This document shows, in pieces, positions 53,067 through 55,828 of a stretch of 55,828 nt of DNA; position 1 is the stretch's first letter; the number at the start of each line of letters is the position of its first letter. This DNA is from DASUDX01 sp036275365 (GTDB lineage: Bacteria > Pseudomonadota > Gammaproteobacteria > Nevskiales > Nevskiaceae): NCBI GenBank assembly GCA_036275365.1, contig DASUDX010000097.1:1-55828 (forward strand), given 5' to 3'. The translations under genes were made by a program, and so were the position numbers. Under the pieces are notes generated by a model that was given only the letters and a program-made list of their open reading frames with translations, did not search any database and was not told the DNA's origin.

Positions 53067-54604
53067 GCGGGGATTACCGGCGGGGACAGGGCAAGCAGGG
53101 CTTCTTCGCCCATGAGGGCACAGTGGGCGCGCTCCTCGGGGATTTCAAGCGCTGCGCGAATGATCGCCGCCGAGGGCTGCAGCGGACCCGACGCCGCGCT
53201 GAGCGATTCGCACAGCCACTGGCCGAGCGCGATCGTATACGGCGAGCCCAGGGCCTGGAAGCAGGCCTGCTGGACGCGGCCGGAGGCATCCCGCCACACC
53301 CCCAGCCAGAGCCGGTCGCGCCCGGCGCGGGTGCCGATCTCGTGCTGTTCGGGCGCGGCGGCCACGGCGCCGACCCGGGTCGGCGCGCAGAAGCGCTGCC
53401 AGACCGGAGAGGGATAGCGCGGATCGGTCGCGGCCAGGGCCGCCGGTGGCACCCCGCGGGCGATATCGCGCAGGGCCTGCACCGCCGCCACCGTCAGCTG
53501 GATGGCCTGATCGATCTCGGCAGCGGTGGTGTCGCGCCCCAGCGAATAGCGCAGCGAGGCCTCGGCCAGGGCATCGTCGTGGCCGAGGGCACGCAGCACA
53601 TAGCTGGGCTCGCGGGTGGCCGAGGAGCAGGCCGCACCGCTGCTGAGGGCGAGCGCCGGCAGACGCGCGCGCAGCGACTCCCCCTCCACCCCGGGCACGC
53701 TGACATTGAGCAGCTGGGGCGCGGCCTCGCCGGCTGGCGGGGTATTTCGGGTCAGATCGGGGATGCCGGCCCGCAGGCCCTGCCAGAGCCGTTCGCGCAG
53801 CGTCTCCAGCCGCGCCGCCAGCGCCGGCTGTTCGGCCGCTGCCGCGGCAGCGGCGGCTCCGAAGGCGAGGATCAGCGGAGCCGGCAGCGTGCCCGAGCGC
53901 ATGCCCTGCTCCTGGCCGCCGCCATGCAGCTGCGGCGACAGCCGCGCGCGCGGCCGCTTGCGGACGAACAGCGCGCCAATGCCCGGCGGCCCGCCCAGCT
54001 TGTGGGCAGAAAGCGAGAGCAGATCCACCGGGGTGCGCGCGAGATCGATGGCCAGCTTGCCCGCGGCCTGGGCCGCATCCACATGCAGGAGCACGCCGCG
54101 CTCACGCAGCCGCGGGGCCAGCCGCTCGATCGGCAGGCAGCTGCCCAGCTCGTTCTGCACCCACATCAGCGAGACCAGCACCGTCTCCGGACGCAGCTCG
54201 GCCAGCACCGCCGCCGGGTCGATCCGCCCGCGGGCATCCGGGCGCAGATAGCTCACCCGCACGCCCTGGGTCTCCAGCCAGCGGGCGCTGTCGAGCACGC
54301 AGCGGTGCTCGATGCGGCTGGTCACCAGATGGGCGCCGCTGCGGCCGCGGAACTCCAGCGCCCCCTTCAGCGCCAGGTTGTTGGCCTCGGTGGCGCCGCT
54401 GGTGAACAGCAGCTCCTCGGGCTGGGCGCCGATCAGCGCCGCCACCTGGGCGCGCGCCTGCTCGATCCGGGCGCGCAGCTCGCGGCCCGCGGCGTGATCC
54501 GAGGCCGGATTGGCCTGGGCGCCCGGCTGGTCCAGCCAGGCGCGCAGGGCCTGCGCCGCCTGCGGATGCAGAGGCGTGGTGGCGGCATGATCGAGATAGA
54601 TCAC
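53063..54604 (-). CDS. IscS-type cysteine desulfurase fused to a degenerate IscU-like domain
   Basis: 513 residues. Residues 1-~385 are a cysteine desulfurase: TSGATEANNLALKGA, the PLP lysine in LSAHKLGGPPGIGA, IscS-specific HGGGQEQGMRSGTLP, and the sulfur-carrying cysteine in SSGAACSSATREPSYVLRAL. Residues ~397-513 align with IscU (VWQRFCAPTRVG, GRVQQACFQALGSPYTIALG, ERAHCALMGEEALLAL), but the first ligand cysteine is Gly (RAGRD for ACGD) and the second is Ser (LGSPY for YGCGS); only the third (HCALM) remains. So the fused part is unlikely to hold a cluster like normal IscU. Start overlaps the upstream stop (ATGA). Confidence 0.85.
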   Translation of the reverse strand: MIYLDHAATTPLHPQAAQALRAWLDQPGAQANPASDHAAGRELRARIEQARAQVAALIGAQPEELLFTSGATEANNLALKGALEFRGRSGAHLVTSRIEHRCVLDSARWLETQGVRVSYLRPDARGRIDPAAVLAELRPETVLVSLMWVQNELGSCLPIERLAPRLRERGVLLHVDAAQAAGKLAIDLARTPVDLLSLSAHKLGGPPGIGALFVRKRPRARLSPQLHGGGQEQGMRSGTLPAPLILAFGAAAAAAAAEQPALAARLETLRERLWQGLRAGIPDLTRNTPPAGEAAPQLLNVSVPGVEGESLRARLPALALSSGAACSSATREPSYVLRALGHDDALAEASLRYSLGRDTTAAEIDQAIQLTVAAVQALRDIARGVPPAALAATDPRYPSPVWQRFCAPTRVGAVAAAPEQHEIGTRAGRDRLWLGVWRDASGRVQQACFQALGSPYTIALGQWLCESLSAASGPLQPSAAIIRAALEIPEERAHCALMGEEALLALSPPVIPA

Positions 54605-55731
54605 GCCACGGCTCCCGGAACCGCGGCGAGCTCGGTCAGCGCCGCCAGCAGCTGCTCGATGTGCTCCGGGCGGTTGTCACGGCCGAGGCTGACCCGCACC
54701 GCGCCCTTGGCGGTGACGCGGTCATGGCCCATCGCCAGCAGCACATGGCTGGGCTCACCGGAGCCGCTGGCACAGGCCGACCCGGAAGACACCGCGAAGC
54801 CGCGCCGGTCCAGGGCCATCAGCAGGGCCTCGCCGTCCCAGCCCGGCAGCGCGAACTGGCGGGTATTGGCCAGCCGCGGGCGGCCATGGCCGAACACCAC
54901 CACCCCGGGCAGGCGGGCGAGGCCCTCGTCGAGTCGGGCGATCAGGGGCGCCAGCTGGGCCCGGCGCTGATCCTGCTCGCTCTTCGCCAGCTCGGCGGCG
55001 AGCCCGAAGCCGACGATCGCCGCCACATTCTCGGTGCCACCGCGGCGCGCCTTCTCCTGCGCCCCACCCTGCTGCACCGCCGCCAGCGGCACCTCGGCGC
55101 GCACCACCAGCGCCGCCACCCCCTGGGGGCCGTAGAGCTTGTGGCTGGACAGGGTCAGCAGATCGGCGCCAAGCGTCTCCCGTTCGATCGGCAGCTTGCC
55201 GGCCGCCTGCACCGCATCGACATGCAGCCAGGCGCCGGCCGCCTGGATCAGCGGCGCCAGCCGCGGCAGATCCTGGATCACCCCGGTCTCGTTGTTGGCG
55301 CACATCAGGCTGACCAGGCGTGGCCGCGCCTGCTGCAGCAGGGTCTGCAGGGCGAGCGGATCGACCGCGCCGCCGCCATCGACCGGTATCACGCTCACCG
55401 GATGGGTCGCCCGCAGCGACTCGGCCGCCTCCATCACCGCCGGATGCTCGGTGGCGCCGTAGGCCAGGCCGCCGCCGGCCGCCGCCAGCACCCCCTTGAG
55501 GGCGAGGTTGTTGGCCTCGGTGCCACCGGAGGTGAAGATCACCTCGGCGGGCGTCGCGCCGACCAGATCGGCCACCTGCTGGCGCGCCGCCTCCACCGCA
55601 TGGCGGGCGCGGCGACCGTAGCGATGCAGGCTGGAGGCATTGGCGGCCGGTCCGGCGAGATAGGGCTGCATCGCCTCCAGCACCCGGGGATCCAGCGGGG
55701 TGGTGGCGTTGTGGTCGAGATAGACGGGCAT
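54601..55731 (-). CDS. cysteine desulfurase, NifS-like
   Basis: 376 residues. VYLDHNATTPLDPRVLEAMQ, TSGGTEANNLALKGVL, the PLP-binding LSSHKLYGPQGVAALV, and AVSSGSACASGSGEPSHVLL carrying the catalytic cysteine. The segment QQGGAQEKARRGGTENVAAI is of NifS type, unlike the HGGG...MRSGT of the fused neighbour, so the two tandem desulfurases are not recent duplicates. Takes sulfur from cysteine for Fe-S cluster or thio-modification pathways. Starts 6 nt after the partial gene upstream and overlaps the fused gene by 4 nt. Confidence 0.92.
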   Translation of the reverse strand: MPVYLDHNATTPLDPRVLEAMQPYLAGPAANASSLHRYGRRARHAVEAARQQVADLVGATPAEVIFTSGGTEANNLALKGVLAAAGGGLAYGATEHPAVMEAAESLRATHPVSVIPVDGGGAVDPLALQTLLQQARPRLVSLMCANNETGVIQDLPRLAPLIQAAGAWLHVDAVQAAGKLPIERETLGADLLTLSSHKLYGPQGVAALVVRAEVPLAAVQQGGAQEKARRGGTENVAAIVGFGLAAELAKSEQDQRRAQLAPLIARLDEGLARLPGVVVFGHGRPRLANTRQFALPGWDGEALLMALDRRGFAVSSGSACASGSGEPSHVLLAMGHDRVTAKGAVRVSLGRDNRPEHIEQLLAALTELAAVPGAVA

Positions 55732-55737
55732 CCGCGC

Positions 55738-55828
55738 TCAGCCCGTCTTGCGGTCCTCGGCCTCGGCGCAGAAACCCGGCAGCTCCAGCCGCTCCAGCTC
55801 GGTTTCCGGCAGGCGGGCGTCGAGCCGG
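55738..55828 (-). CDS. C-terminal end of an unidentified upstream gene
   Basis: The last 29 codons of a reverse-strand reading frame that enters from beyond the window, reading LPETELERLELPGFCAEAED and ending RKTG. The spacing of 6 nt to the desulfurase start implies the same operon, so a SUF/ISC component or regulator is likely, but the tail is too short and unspecific to name. Confidence 0.55.
   Translation of the reverse strand, partial: RLDARLPETELERLELPGFCAEAEDRKTG

Overview
The window is about 55.8 kb of very GC-rich (roughly 70%), densely packed DNA with codon use and gene neighbourhoods of a gammaproteobacterium. The fmdB-like/aspS pair, the Wza/Wzc-type export genes, the thyA-folA pair and an IscA nearly identical in motif layout to the enterobacterial protein all point there. 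A Xanthomonadales- or Chromatiales-like lineage is my best guess; the order cannot be proved from sequence reading alone. No rRNA, tRNA, CRISPR array, transposase or integrase was seen. No gap between genes exceeds 300 bases.

Region 1 (1-8.9 kb) holds core metabolism and translation: the start of leuC with a divergent LysR regulator and a clear palindromic operator between them, an FkbM methyltransferase, an RdsA/YhiN-type flavoprotein, an RluF-type pseudouridine synthase, two lipoproteins, aspS and an FmdB-like zinc ribbon protein.

Region 2 (9.0-36.4 kb) is one large exopolysaccharide or capsule locus in four blocks. Rightward 9.0-12.4 kb: gmd and fcl (GDP-L-fucose synthesis) and a WcaI-like glycosyltransferase. 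Leftward 20.5-12.4 kb: six glycosyltransferases, a Wzy-type polymerase and a sulfotransferase. Rightward 20.6-24.3 kb: two glycosyltransferases, a second sulfotransferase and an acyltransferase. Leftward 36.4-24.3 kb: outer-membrane barrel, Wza, Wzc kinase, a TPR-like partner, a Wzy_C ligase/polymerase, a FecR-domain protein, three methyltransferases, a flippase and a second acyltransferase. Together they predict a fucose-containing polymer modified by sulfate, methyl and acyl groups and made by a Wzx/Wzy-like route. The priming sugar-phosphate transferase and the GDP-mannose genes are not in view.

Region 3 (36.6-50 kb) is mixed: threonine ammonia-lyase, a DUF4124 protein divergent from a TIR-membrane-TPR protein, the translation factor EttA, a lipoprotein with sialidase-type Asp boxes, a DUF815 ATPase, a large secreted subtilase with a GlyGly-CTERM-like tail, an exported phospholipase C-fold protein and an acyl-CoA-binding protein.

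Region 4 (50-55.8 kb, all leftward) has an iron-sulfur assembly operon (a NifS-like desulfurase, an IscS-type desulfurase fused to a degenerate IscU-like domain, and IscA), then thyA, folA and a one-POTRA Omp85 protein. The most unusual items are the desulfurase/scaffold fusion, the TIR-TPR protein, the doubly sulfating polysaccharide locus, an 11-bp-arm inverted repeat in front of gmd, and a recurring promoter layout with the -10 box only 5-7 nt before the start codon, suggesting leaderless mRNAs.
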